A stretch of 64,000 nt of DNA from an uncultured Parabacteroides sp. Lineage in GTDB: Bacteria; Bacteroidota; Bacteroidia; Bacteroidales; Tannerellaceae. The DNA is taken from positions 62,001 through 126,000 of the forward strand of contig CASEMX010000002.1 of the NCBI GenBank assembly GCA_949289155.1, given 5' to 3'. Shown here one piece after another: positions 33,572 to 42,511 of this stretch. A program made the position numbers and the translations under genes. The first letter of the stretch is position 1; each line of letters opens with the position of its first letter. A model generated the notes under the pieces. The model was given only the letters and a program-made list of their open reading frames with translations. It had not been told where the DNA came from and ran no database searches.

Positions 33572-35032
33572 TTATTCAGGGATGTTCTTCAACAGTTCCA
33601 ACAGATGAGCCCACCACATGCCGACGGTCTTGATTTCGATACGTTCGTTCGGCGAGTGGACATCGCGCAGTGTCGGACCAAAAGAAATCATATCCAGATT
33701 CGGATACTTTTCGAGGAACAATCCGCATTCCAGTCCGGCGTGGATAGCCATGATTTGCGGCTGCTTGTGGAAAAGGTTCTCGTAGGTCTGCTGGGCGATT
33801 TTCAGGATAGCCGAGTTAGGATTCGGTTCCCATCCCGGATAACCGTCGCCGTGTGCCACCTGTGCGCCTGCCAACAGGAAGGTAGCTGCCACCTGATTGG
33901 CTATCATCTCTTTCTGCGATTCGATAGAGCTGCGCTGGCTGGTCCCAATCAGAATCGCATTATTGGGTTTCATCTTGATAGAAGCGAGGTTCGTAGAGGT
34001 TTCTACCAATCCTTCGATGTCGTGGCTCATGCCGATGACACCATGCGGGCAAGCCATCATTGCGCAAATGATATTCTCTGCCGTGCTATTATCGATGTAA
34101 AACTCCGGACGGTCGGTCGATTCCATGAATAACTGTACGTTTTTATCGACGTGCTTCAATTCGTTTTCGACATCCGCCGTAAAATGGTTCAACAGGATGC
34201 GGACATCCTCTTTTATTTCAGGCAGGATACCGATTACCGCGTGGGCTTCGCGTGGGATGGCATTCCGCAGATTGCCGCCATCGACCGAGCAAAGGATGAA
34301 GTTGAGGCCTCTTTTCTTCAGCAGGTAAAGGAAACGGAAGAGGATTTTGTTGGCATTTCCCAAGCCCTTATGGATTTCGCCGCCGGAGTGTCCGCCGTTC
34401 AGTCCCTTCACATCGATACGGAAATAAAGCCGGTCGGCAGTCGCCTCCTTCGGGTGGTAATTGAACGTAGCCTGCGTATCCATCCCTCCGGCACATCCCA
34501 TAAAGATTTGGCCTTCGTCCTCACTGTCCAGATTCAGGAGGATATTGCCGGTCATGAATCCCTTTTGCAACGCCTTGGCGCCGGTCAGTCCGGTCTCTTC
34601 ATCGACCGTGAAGAGGCATTCGATAGGGCCATGCTGGATATCTTCCGAAGCTAACAGCGCTAATTCCGCCGCCATGCCGATGCCATTATCTGCGCCCAGC
34701 GTAGTTCCGTTGGCACGCAGCCAGTCCCCGTCAACGATAGTCTCGATAGGGTCATTATCGAAATCATGCTTCGTATCGTTATTCTTCTCGCATACCATAT
34801 CCATATGCGCTTGCAGTATGACGGTTTGCCGATTTTCCATACCCGGAGTAGCCGATTTCGATATAAGAATGTTGCCGGCTGGGTCCTTTTTGATGCTTAG
34901 GTTATGCTTTTGGGCGAACTCTTCCAAGTAAGCAATCATCTTCCCCTCTTTCTTGGAAGGGCGGGGCACTTGTGTAATCTCATAAAAATACTTCCAGACG
35001 ATTTCCGGTTGCAAATCAGTAATTTTCATCAT
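33572..35032 (-). CDS. pepD: Aminoacyl-histidine dipeptidase (M20 family)
   Basis: A 486-residue cytoplasmic zinc dipeptidase (PepD, carnosinase type). Metal-binding residues lie in LQAHMDMVCEKN, TTLGADNGIGMA, FTVDEETGLTGA and the C-terminal HAGLECGLF. FVGPT-like FGPTLRDVHSPNERIEI closes the active site. The length fits the family (about 485). The N-terminus MKITDLQPEIVWKYFYEIT supports the start at 35032, or 35029 by skipping one Met. Single gene with terminator; likely role is recycling of Xaa-His and other dipeptides. Confidence 0.94.
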   Translation of the reverse strand: MMKITDLQPEIVWKYFYEITQVPRPSKKEGKMIAYLEEFAQKHNLSIKKDPAGNILISKSATPGMENRQTVILQAHMDMVCEKNNDTKHDFDNDPIETIVDGDWLRANGTTLGADNGIGMAAELALLASEDIQHGPIECLFTVDEETGLTGAKALQKGFMTGNILLNLDSEDEGQIFMGCAGGMDTQATFNYHPKEATADRLYFRIDVKGLNGGHSGGEIHKGLGNANKILFRFLYLLKKRGLNFILCSVDGGNLRNAIPREAHAVIGILPEIKEDVRILLNHFTADVENELKHVDKNVQLFMESTDRPEFYIDNSTAENIICAMMACPHGVIGMSHDIEGLVETSTNLASIKMKPNNAILIGTSQRSSIESQKEMIANQVAATFLLAGAQVAHGDGYPGWEPNPNSAILKIAQQTYENLFHKQPQIMAIHAGLECGLFLEKYPNLDMISFGPTLRDVHSPNERIEIKTVGMWWAHLLELLKNIPE

Positions 35033-35136
35033 TTTCGTAGTTGTTTATAAAGTTAATATATCTCATCAAATAGAGTTTATATCGAAAAAAAGTAGAATTA
35101 AATCAACAAAATCTACTATATAATCGGTGAAACCCT

Positions 35137-35144
35137 TATATTTG
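35137..35144 (+). promoter_or_regulatory. -7 box of the small membrane protein / ompH unit
   Basis: TATATTTG, 22 nt before the ATG at 35166. Confidence 0.62.
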
Positions 35145-35165
35145 CGTTCACAAATATAAAGACAA

Positions 35166-35378
35166 ATGCTAAAAACATTATTACTTGCAATCATAATTAT
35201 TGCTATTTGTACCGTTTTACTTTGCATAAAGGTTATTCTGGTGAAGGGCGGACGTTTCCCGAATACGCATATCGAGGGGAACAAAGGACTGCGTAAGAAA
35301 GGCATTTATTGTGCAAAAACAGAAGACCGCATCCAGTTGCAACATCGTAATCTGTACGATAGATTAAAAGAAGAGTGA
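35166..35378 (+). CDS. Small single-pass membrane protein, Bacteroidales-conserved
   Basis: A 70-residue protein with one N-terminal transmembrane helix (LLLAIIIIAICTVLLCIKVIL) followed by GGRFPNTHIEGNKGLRKKGI and a charged tail with a cysteine (IYCAKTEDR). The VKGGRFP...H-I...RKKGI pattern is one I recall from small proteins of other Bacteroidales. Function unknown. It has its own promoter and precedes ompH by 58 bp, so co-transcription is plausible. Confidence 0.8.
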   Translation: MLKTLLLAIIIIAICTVLLCIKVILVKGGRFPNTHIEGNKGLRKKGIYCAKTEDRIQLQHRNLYDRLKEE

Positions 35379-35436
35379 TTTGAAAATCATTTGAAATCAC
35401 AAGATAAGAAGTATAATAAAAAAGATAATTGAATAT

Positions 35437-36042
35437 ATGAAGAACGTTAACTACATTATCAACGGCGTGTTAGCCGTTGCCGTTGTAATTCTTTTTGTGA
35501 TGCAGTTCTCTGGTAAGAAAGAGGAGAAGGTGGTTAAATCCGTAGCAAGCGGGAGTGGTACACCGACCGAGATTTTGCCGATTGCCTATGTTAATGTAGA
35601 TTCATTGCTGGAGAACTACAATTATGCGAAAGATTTGAATGAAATCATTCTGAAGAAAGCGGAAAGCTCGCGGGCAAGCGTGAATCAGAAAGCCGCCTCT
35701 CTGCAGAAGGAAATGGAAGAATTTCAACGTAAGATAACGAATAACGCATTCTTAACCCAAGAAAGAGCCGAGCAAGAACAGCAGCGTTTGTTGAACAAGC
35801 GCCAAGAGCTGCAGGACTTAGACACTCGGCTGTCTCAGGAATTGATGACGGAGCAGCAGAACTTGAACGAGCAATTGCGCGACACTATCGTTTCGCAGTT
35901 GACGGTGTTCAATCAGGACAAAGGGTTCCAAGTGGTATTCAGCAATACCGGCGGCGACAATATCCTGTTGGCGAACGATGCTTACGACATCACGGCTGAG
36001 CTGCTGGAGTACTTGAACAAGAATTATGCGAATAACAAATAA
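35437..36042 (+). CDS. OmpH/Skp-family periplasmic chaperone-like protein
   Basis: A 201-residue protein with an N-terminal hydrophobic anchor (GVLAVAVVILFVMQF). Then PIAYVNVDSLLENYNYAK, the OmpH signature start, and a long charged helical hairpin (residues about 75-150, rich in E, Q, K) forming the tentacle of Skp-type chaperones, with the C-terminal strand KGFQVVFSNTGGDNILLA. Skp proteins hold outer-membrane proteins during periplasmic transit. The retained anchor rather than a clear cleavage site suggests that this version stays tethered to the inner membrane. Confidence 0.88.
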   Translation: MKNVNYIINGVLAVAVVILFVMQFSGKKEEKVVKSVASGSGTPTEILPIAYVNVDSLLENYNYAKDLNEIILKKAESSRASVNQKAASLQKEMEEFQRKITNNAFLTQERAEQEQQRLLNKRQELQDLDTRLSQELMTEQQNLNEQLRDTIVSQLTVFNQDKGFQVVFSNTGGDNILLANDAYDITAELLEYLNKNYANNK

Positions 36043-36097
36043 GGGAAGTAAATGAGCGGACAGCGGGCGACGCTGTCGGATAATGATAATTTACAAG

Positions 36098-36151
36098 AGG
36101 AGGAACATCCTTTCTGCTTCATCGGTGAGTAGGAGATGCTTCCTCCTTTTT
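36098..36151 (+). terminator. Intrinsic terminator after ompH
   Basis: AGGAGGAACATC (36098-36109) pairs with GATGCTTCCTCCT (36135-36147) with one bulge, then TTTTT. The stem covers the in-frame ATG at 36136, which is evidence that cobQ starts later, at 36181. Confidence 0.78.
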
Positions 36152-36180
36152 CGTTGTATGAATTTCTTGATACAAAGGTT

Positions 36181-37707
36181 ATGGATAAGGGATTGTTAAA
36201 GCCGATTATGTTTGTCGGGACCTGCTCGGACGCGGGGAAGAGTGTGATTAATGCGGCGTTCTGCCGTATCTTTAAGCAGGATGGCTATGCTCCGGCTCCG
36301 TTCAAGGCGCAGAATATGTCGTTGAACTCCTATTCTACGCCGGAGGGGGGCGAGATGGGACGGGCGCAAGTGGTCCAAGCGGAGGCCTGCGGGATTGCGC
36401 CGCATACGGATATGAATCCGGTGCTGTTGAAGCCGACCAGCGATAAAGGGTCGCAGGTCGTGCTGAACGGGCGGCCTGTCGGGAATTTGTCGGCCAAGGA
36501 TTATTTCGGCGGGAAGGCACAGAAGGCGCAGTTGTTTGAAGAGGCAAAGGCGGCGTTCGACCGCTTGCGGGCGCATCATAATCCGGTGGTGCTGGAGGGC
36601 GCCGGGAGCATTTCGGAGTTGAATTTGCGCGACCGGGACATTACGAACATGCGGATGGCGCAATATGCCGAGGCGGATACCTACCTTGTGGCGGATATCG
36701 ACCGGGGCGGCGTGTTCGCGTCGGTGTATGGTTCGATTGCGTTGCTGCGCCCGGAGGAGCGCCGGCTGATAAAGGGCATTATCATCAATAAGTTTCGCGG
36801 GGATGTCTCGCTCTTCGAAGAGGGGAAACGGATTATCGAGGAGCTGACGGGCGTGCCGGTGGTGGGCGTTGTCCCTTTCTTTCGGGATATTCGCATCGAG
36901 GCGGAGGATTCGGTCGTATTAGACAGCAAGAGCCACTCGTTTCAGGCGGGGAAGATTAACGTCGCCATTATCCTGCTGAGGCGGTTGTCCAATTTTACCG
37001 ATTTCGATGTCTTGGAGATGGACGAGCGGTTCAATCCCTATTACACGAACTCGCCGGAGGAGGTGGAGAAGGCGGATATCATCATCCTGCCCGGCTCGAA
37101 GAATACGTTGGCGGATTTGCAGAGCCTCCGCGCCAATGGCATAGCCGACGCCATCATTCGCGCCTATAAAGCGGGCAAGAAGGTGGTGGGTATTTGCGGA
37201 GGATATCAGATGATGGGTGCGCGGCTGGAGGACCCGGAGGGGCTGGAGGGCAATCTTCCGGCGGTTCCCGGACTGGGATTGTTGCCGCAGGTCACGATTC
37301 TTGAGCCGGAGAAGATTACCCGCCAAAGCCGGTTCGTTTTTCTTGCCGGAAAGTCGGATGTGCCGGCGTCGTTCCCTTGCAAAGGGTATGAAATCCACAT
37401 GGGGCGCACGGTGTTGCTCGGCGATGCGGCGGAACGTCCGGTGGCTTGCTTGGAGGAGGGACGCCGCGACGGGTATTACCTGAACGGGCGGTGCTGGGGC
37501 TGTTACCTGCATGGCATCTTGGACAATCCGGAGGTGCTGGACAGCTTGGCGGAGGGCATCGGCACGTCTGTCGCGCTTGCCGCAACCTTCGATTATGCCG
37601 CCTTCAAGGAGGAGCAGTATGACCGCTTGGCGGAGTGGGTCCGCAGCCATGTGGATATGGAATATATCTATTCGCAATTGCGCCAACCGCGGTTGGCAGA
37701 CCGTTGA
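36181..37707 (+). CDS. cobQ: Cobyric acid synthase
   Basis: ATP- and glutamine-dependent amidation of adenosylcobyrinic acid a,c-diamide in cobalamin synthesis. The 508-residue protein has the P-loop-like FVGTCSDAGKSVINAAFCR, the conserved PFKAQNMSLNSY, the ATPase region VLEGAGSISELNLRDRDI and a C-terminal glutaminase domain (GICGGYQMMG nucleophile; YLHGILDN histidine). ATG 36181 is preferred over 36136, which lies in a terminator stem. No other cobalamin gene is nearby. The last eight codons are formed by the first unit of palindrome array E, so the C-terminus is RQPRLADR. Confidence 0.95.
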   Translation: MDKGLLKPIMFVGTCSDAGKSVINAAFCRIFKQDGYAPAPFKAQNMSLNSYSTPEGGEMGRAQVVQAEACGIAPHTDMNPVLLKPTSDKGSQVVLNGRPVGNLSAKDYFGGKAQKAQLFEEAKAAFDRLRAHHNPVVLEGAGSISELNLRDRDITNMRMAQYAEADTYLVADIDRGGVFASVYGSIALLRPEERRLIKGIIINKFRGDVSLFEEGKRIIEELTGVPVVGVVPFFRDIRIEAEDSVVLDSKSHSFQAGKINVAIILLRRLSNFTDFDVLEMDERFNPYYTNSPEEVEKADIIILPGSKNTLADLQSLRANGIADAIIRAYKAGKKVVGICGGYQMMGARLEDPEGLEGNLPAVPGLGLLPQVTILEPEKITRQSRFVFLAGKSDVPASFPCKGYEIHMGRTVLLGDAAERPVACLEEGRRDGYYLNGRCWGCYLHGILDNPEVLDSLAEGIGTSVALAATFDYAAFKEEQYDRLAEWVRSHVDMEYIYSQLRQPRLADR

Positions 37708-38097
37708 AGGGCGCCGGAATGCTCCCAACCGCGGTTGGCAGGCTTTTGAAGGGCGTCGAAATGCTCCCAACCGTGGTTGGCTGACTTTTGAAGGGCGTCG
37801 AAATGCTCCCAACCGTGGTTGGCAGGCTTTTGAAGGGCGTCGAAATGCTCCCAACCGCGGTTGGCAGGCTTTTGAAGGGTGCCGAAATGTTGCCAACCGC
37901 GGTTGGCAGGTTTTTGAAGGGCTTCAGAGTAGAGAAACTCGCGGGTTTCTGGTTTTTGAAGGGCTTCAGAATAGAGAAACTCGCGAGTTTCTGGTTTTTG
38001 AAGGGCTTCAGAATAGAGAAACTCGCGAGTTTCACCTTTTTGAAGGACTTCAGAGAGGTGAAACCCGCGAGTTTCGTATCATTGAAGGGCGCAAATG
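37683..38097. repeat. Phased palindrome array E (10 units, 42 bp, two palindromes)
   Basis: Six units carry the perfect 14-bp palindrome CCAACCGCGGTTGG (or CCAACCGTGGTTGG) starting at 37683, 37725, 37767, 37809, 37851 and 37893. Four units then carry GAAACTCGCGAGTTTC at 37934, 37976, 38018 and 38060. Centre-to-centre spacing is 42 bp throughout, including across the switch. The spacer TTTTGAAGGGC is kept on both sides. The array fills the convergent gap between cobQ and the GH84 gene and its first unit overlaps the cobQ stop region. Confidence 0.95.
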
Positions 38098-38105
38098 TGC
38101 CCGCT

Positions 38106-40658
38106 TTATTTAGCGATAATCTCAAATATCTCTGCCGAGCCCTCAATCTGCACTTTGGCAGCCCCTTCGTTCACGTCGAAGTGGAAATAGGGGGCATTGG
38201 CGGTGGTTTCCGAGAGTACTTTGCCGTCAGCGTCCAGCTGGGTAATCTTCAGCGGCGATGCGAGCTGATTCATCAGCAACGTGTAGCTCTTTGTACCCTG
38301 CGGAACCTCGAAACCGAACGAGCCTTTAGCCGAATATGCGGTATTGAGTTGCCGGTCGAAAGCGAAGAGCGCCTCCGAAGGATTGTCGGCATCCAAACCG
38401 AAGCCCAAGTTCTCCAAGCGCAACGGATTGACCACGAACGAGCGGACGGATGCGTAGTTCGTACGCTTCGATTCCAGCCGCTTCAAGCGGATATACCGTG
38501 CCTGAATCGTATCGCCGCTCCAATTGATGACGTATTGCTGCTGCATATCCTCAATCATCGGCGTCCACGTCCTTCCGTCAGCCGAATATTCCAGTTTTGC
38601 ATGGTCGAAGTAATCGACGTCGTCCACCGAGTTGCGTCCTTGCAGAATCGCCACCTCATAGACATCGCGCACGCTGCCCAAATCCACGCCAATCCAGTCG
38701 CCCGGTTTCTGGGAGATGCCGGACGTATAGTGCGTCACGGTGTCGTTGTCGAACATGAGCTTCGTCAGCGTAGTCTTCGAGTTGGCGAACGAACCGATGC
38801 CCTTGTACAACATCGGCTTTTCGCCCAGCACCTTTTCGAGGAAGCCGTCCGCCATGTCGTCCATCGCGTTCTCATAGAAGGGCTGCAATTTCAGTGTGCC
38901 GGACTTATGCGCTTCGTAATTCTTGCGCTCCTCTTTGCTCATCACGTTGCGGATATATTTGTCCCAGAACTCGGCATCGTTCCCGTTCGAGCGATAGAGG
39001 CGGGCGAGCTCGATGGCCTGCTTGCCGCGTGTGCCCAGCTTGCCAAATTCAGTCAGCCACGGGCGCAATTCGTTCAGCAATATTTTGTTCGAGCAGTGCT
39101 GTTCCATCTCAGCCGGGACCTTTTCAATACGGGCGAACTCCGCTTCCAGCGCCTGCGCCGTAGCGTCGTTCCAGTCCGCTATCCGGAAGGTCTTTGTCTC
39201 CCACGACTCGTCGCGGCGGTATCCGGTCTCGGTGTCAGCCGAATGGATGGCGAAGGTGCGGTAGGCCTCTTTTGCCTCCGGAGCCAGCTCCTCGATGCCG
39301 CGCTCCCAATTATCTATCGGGTTAAAGTTAGCGACGTTCCACGCATAGTCCGCCACGCCATACAACGCCAGCTTCGAAGCCTCGCCGTGCTCCATCGGAT
39401 TGCTGACGATACCGCACAGGTCTTTGTCGGTCAGCGACGTATCCAACCCGTAAGTCGGGCCTTGCATCAAGATATGGCGCGCATAGTCGGTCACGGGCCA
39501 GTTCCACCAGTAATATCCCGGACGCTTGATGCGCGAGTTGAGCCAGTCCATTGTCTCCTTCGTCAGGTCGCTGCAGACCACGTCGCCGGTCCAGAAGACA
39601 TTAATCGAAGGGTCGAGCGTGTTGCCGTAAATGGCGAGGCTTCCCTGCGGCGTCGGATTCGCCCACAGTTTGGAATAATCGGTCGGACAAACGGTCATTG
39701 ACGCAATGTCGCCCTTTACCTTTACAAAATCTTCCGTCAATCGGTTCAAAAGCTCTGTTTGTTTGACCGGATTAGTTCCCTCGCCGGAGATGTCGTCGAA
39801 GAACACGGCAAACGCACGCACGCCCAAGTCATACATCCAGTTGAATTTGTTCACCAGATTCTGGTAATCCTCCTCGTTCCACTTAATGTCTTGCCCCGGA
39901 TGAATCGCCCAGACGAAGTCCACGCGGTTGCGCTGGCACGCCTTCACCAAATCCTTGATGTTCTCCGCCTCTTTCTCCGGATAAGGCAAGCGCCAGTTCG
40001 GGCAGCTGTGGTACGGGTCATCTTTCGGTCCGTACAGGTAGGCGTTCATCTTGAATTTACCGTAGAAATCAATGAGCGATTTCCGAACCTCATGCGACCA
40101 AGGCGTTCCATAGAAACCTTCCACCACGCCGCGATACTTCAGGTCCGGATAGTCGTTAATCTCCGCATAGGGCAATTGTCCCCCTTTGACGGCCGGGCTC
40201 TCCAGCAGTTGGCGGAGTGTCTGGATGCCATAGAAGGCGCCCCGCTCATCATAGCCGGTGATGGTTATCCCTTTTTCACCGATACTGAGTGCATAAGCTC
40301 CGGAAACCGCCTTTACCTCTTTCTTGGCAGCGGCTTTGGCTCCGAAGTCGATGGTGAGCTTGACCCCCTTTTTGTCGAGTGTGACAAATCCGAAGTCCTC
40401 CGCGAATTTCTTCTGTTTGTCTTTCAGGCTGATTCCTTTCGAGATGTCCAATTTGCCTTTCTCGTTTAAGACTAATTTGTGCGGCGTCGGATTGATGATG
40501 ATGCCATGATGGTCCAGTTTCTTGCCGGGAACCGCCAAAACGTCTTGGGACTCTGAACGCTGGGACGTCAAGTCGAATTCCGCTTCTTGGGCTGCAAGAT
40601 GACTGCATACGAGTGCGCATGCCATCAAGGTCGCTACTGATTTTCTACGTTGTTTCAT
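38106..40658 (-). CDS. GH84 family beta-N-acetylglucosaminidase
   Basis: An 850-residue secreted enzyme. The start at 40658 gives a signal peptide (SVATLMACALVCSHLAAQ); the longer frame runs into the acyltransferase gene. An N-terminal GH20b-like domain (GAYALSIGEKGITITGYDERG) precedes the GH84 barrel: YRGVVEGFYGTPWSHE, YGPKDDPYH and FAVFFDDISGEG with the catalytic Asp pair at about 288-289. WYWWNWPVTD-type YYWWNWPVTDYAR follows. The C-terminal part carries an F5/8-type domain (DWIGVDLGSVRDVYEVAILQG). It would cleave GlcNAc from mucin or host glycans. Twenty-nine bp after the acyltransferase gene, so probably one operon. Confidence 0.92.
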   Translation of the reverse strand: MKQRRKSVATLMACALVCSHLAAQEAEFDLTSQRSESQDVLAVPGKKLDHHGIIINPTPHKLVLNEKGKLDISKGISLKDKQKKFAEDFGFVTLDKKGVKLTIDFGAKAAAKKEVKAVSGAYALSIGEKGITITGYDERGAFYGIQTLRQLLESPAVKGGQLPYAEINDYPDLKYRGVVEGFYGTPWSHEVRKSLIDFYGKFKMNAYLYGPKDDPYHSCPNWRLPYPEKEAENIKDLVKACQRNRVDFVWAIHPGQDIKWNEEDYQNLVNKFNWMYDLGVRAFAVFFDDISGEGTNPVKQTELLNRLTEDFVKVKGDIASMTVCPTDYSKLWANPTPQGSLAIYGNTLDPSINVFWTGDVVCSDLTKETMDWLNSRIKRPGYYWWNWPVTDYARHILMQGPTYGLDTSLTDKDLCGIVSNPMEHGEASKLALYGVADYAWNVANFNPIDNWERGIEELAPEAKEAYRTFAIHSADTETGYRRDESWETKTFRIADWNDATAQALEAEFARIEKVPAEMEQHCSNKILLNELRPWLTEFGKLGTRGKQAIELARLYRSNGNDAEFWDKYIRNVMSKEERKNYEAHKSGTLKLQPFYENAMDDMADGFLEKVLGEKPMLYKGIGSFANSKTTLTKLMFDNDTVTHYTSGISQKPGDWIGVDLGSVRDVYEVAILQGRNSVDDVDYFDHAKLEYSADGRTWTPMIEDMQQQYVINWSGDTIQARYIRLKRLESKRTNYASVRSFVVNPLRLENLGFGLDADNPSEALFAFDRQLNTAYSAKGSFGFEVPQGTKSYTLLMNQLASPLKITQLDADGKVLSETTANAPYFHFDVNEGAAKVQIEGSAEIFEIIAK

Positions 40659-40687
40659 GTCTCTAAATTTAAATGGTATATGATTGT

Positions 40688-41848
40688 TTATTTCTTTGCT
40701 AAGAATCTTCGGCTCAGCCACCTTCTGACGGGCTCGTCATAGCACTTCAAGCAGAGGTAGGCGAGCAGGATGCTCCCGACATAGACGACCAACGCCATCT
40801 GCCAGACCTCCCCGAAGGTATAATACTTGTTCTCTATCAACCATGAATAGAACAGATACATCACCGGGTAATGCACGGCGTAGAGCGGGAAGGAAATGTC
40901 TCCGGAGAACTTGCAGATTTGCGTGGAGTGCTTGTCGGTCGTTTTTCCCGATGCGCCCAGCCATACAAGTGCCGGGAAGATAAAGAGTATGCAGATGGCC
41001 TCGAATAATCCGTTGTAGGAGATGGGCGAATTTCCTTCGATGTAGGGGACGCAGAACAGAACCAACAGGACAATCGAGCAAATCCAGAATGCGCCCCGCA
41101 CTTTGACGGGCTTGAAATGGCGGGACAGCAACATGCCCAGCGAGAATGGGAAGAGCATACGCAACGAACCGCCCAAGAAGTTCACACCGTCGAGTGTCCA
41201 ACCTACGCCAATCATCCCGTAGCCGGCTACATCGAACAGGGCGAACCACGCTAATCCCGCGCCCAACAAAACCACCAATGCGGTCAGTGCCTTGTTCGAG
41301 AGGCGATGAATGAATAATGCGTAGAGAATATTCCCGATATATTCGAAGAAGAGCGACCAGCTCGGACCGTTGAGCGGGAACATCTCCCCATTGCCGCGGA
41401 TGTCGTAGCTTGCGCCCGGAGTCGCCGGGATGAAGAACATCGCGCAGAGCAACGCCAGCATGATAAGCGATGTCGAGACGTGCGTGCCGTCCCATTTGAC
41501 GCAGCCCTGCAAGCAGTAGAAAACGACACCGATAACGGCTCCCATGATAATCATCGGATGCAGACGTATCAGGCGGCGCTTGAAGAAGTTGCCGAGCGTC
41601 ATGGTTTTTCCCAATCGGTCGTCGTAGGCATATCCGATGACGAAGCCGGAGAGGATGAAGAAGAAATCGACCGCCAGATAGCCATGGTTGATGGTGGTAA
41701 TCAGTGTTCCTCCGGCAGCGAAGGAGAGTCCTTCGAAGATGTGATAAAAGACTACTAAGAGTGCAGCGACCCCGCGTAATCCGTCAAGAATCTCGTAGTG
41801 GGGTTTCGTATCCGCGAATGCGGCTGATGCGATAATCGTTTTAGACAT
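40688..41848 (-). CDS. Membrane acyltransferase, OafA/YrhL type
   Basis: A 386-residue polytopic membrane protein (about ten helices) of the acyltransferase 3 family, which transfers acetyl or other acyl groups to surface glycans. The N-terminal LDGLRGVAALLVVFYHIFEG carries the conserved Arg and His region. YLAVDFFFILSGFVIGYAY and FFKRRLIRLHPM follow the family pattern, and GPSWSLFFEYIGNIL is the later conserved block. It lies upstream of the GH84 gene on the same strand. The acyl donor and acceptor are unknown. Confidence 0.92.
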   Translation of the reverse strand: MSKTIIASAAFADTKPHYEILDGLRGVAALLVVFYHIFEGLSFAAGGTLITTINHGYLAVDFFFILSGFVIGYAYDDRLGKTMTLGNFFKRRLIRLHPMIIMGAVIGVVFYCLQGCVKWDGTHVSTSLIMLALLCAMFFIPATPGASYDIRGNGEMFPLNGPSWSLFFEYIGNILYALFIHRLSNKALTALVVLLGAGLAWFALFDVAGYGMIGVGWTLDGVNFLGGSLRMLFPFSLGMLLSRHFKPVKVRGAFWICSIVLLVLFCVPYIEGNSPISYNGLFEAICILFIFPALVWLGASGKTTDKHSTQICKFSGDISFPLYAVHYPVMYLFYSWLIENKYYTFGEVWQMALVVYVGSILLAYLCLKCYDEPVRRWLSRRFLAKK

Positions 41849-41880
41849 TGTTTGTTTGTTTAGAAATTAATGAATTGGAG

Positions 41881-41888
41881 CAAAGTTA
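41881..41888 (-). promoter_or_regulatory. -7 box of the acyltransferase-GH84 operon
   Basis: The minus strand reads TAACTTTG, 32 nt before the ATG at 41848. Confidence 0.62.
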
Positions 41889-41932
41889 CAGCTTTTCCGC
41901 TGCGCAAAAAGTTGTCCTATGTCAAAATCCCG

Positions 41933-42496
41933 TTATCCGTTGGCTCGGAGTCGGCTGAGCGTGGACAAGGTGATTCCCAAATAAGAGGCGATGTATCCCA
42001 AATTCACCCGCCGGCAGATTTCCGGGAATTGCCTCTTGAACTCTTCGTACCGCTCTTTGGCGGGAAGCGTTAGCCGTTCTTTATGGCAGCGGTGCAGGCG
42101 GCGGTATTCATTCTGGTGGATGACTCGTCCCCAGTTGCTCAGTTCGATGTTGGTTTCCAAGAGGCGGGTCAGGTCGGTCAGCGCAATCCGGTAGGCCTCC
42201 ACCTCCTCCAATGTCTCGACAAACTCTTCGCTCTTTTTGTGGTAATAAAACTCGTCCATGCTGAAGACGATATATCCTTCGCCGGCAAACGAGGTGGTGA
42301 TTTCTTCGCCATCCACTAGCCAGTAGGAGCGCGTTATTCCCTTTTCGAGGAAATAGGCATATTTGCAGTACTTGCCCTCCTCGACCAGCAGATACCGTTT
42401 GGAGAATCGGCAGGGCGAGGTGCAGGACAGTAGCTCGTTGATGGCTGCGTCGGATACCGGATATTGCGCTTTGATATGTTTTATTACGTTCTCCAT
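41933..42496 (-). CDS. Crp/Fnr-family transcriptional regulator, short form
   Basis: A 187-residue regulator of the type common in Bacteroidetes. The N-terminal cNMP-binding-like barrel (YLLVEEGKYCKYAYFLEKGITR) lacks the cAMP phosphate-binding arginine-serine motif. The C-terminal recognition helix is NLGYIASYLGITLSTLSRLR. It follows yggS by 15 bp on the minus strand and lies upstream of the acyltransferase-GH84 operon, but with a separate promoter between them. Targets unknown. Confidence 0.88.
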   Translation of the reverse strand: MENVIKHIKAQYPVSDAAINELLSCTSPCRFSKRYLLVEEGKYCKYAYFLEKGITRSYWLVDGEEITTSFAGEGYIVFSMDEFYYHKKSEEFVETLEEVEAYRIALTDLTRLLETNIELSNWGRVIHQNEYRRLHRCHKERLTLPAKERYEEFKRQFPEICRRVNLGYIASYLGITLSTLSRLRANG

Positions 42497-42511
42497 GTAG
42501 TCATTGTCCGT

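Noticed and set aside
33160-34132. Repetitive plus-strand frames over array D and into pepD
   Set aside because: Repeat translation followed by the antisense phase of pepD; no start signal or homology.
36043-36180. Cobalamin riboswitch before cobQ
   Set aside because: The gap holds only the ompH terminator; no B12-box-like sequence and insufficient length for the aptamer.
36919-39701. Very long frames (325, 200, 180 and 637 codons) spanning array E and the antisense of cobQ and GH84
   Set aside because: They join repeat peptide to antisense reading of well-identified genes; 42-bp periodicity keeps them open.
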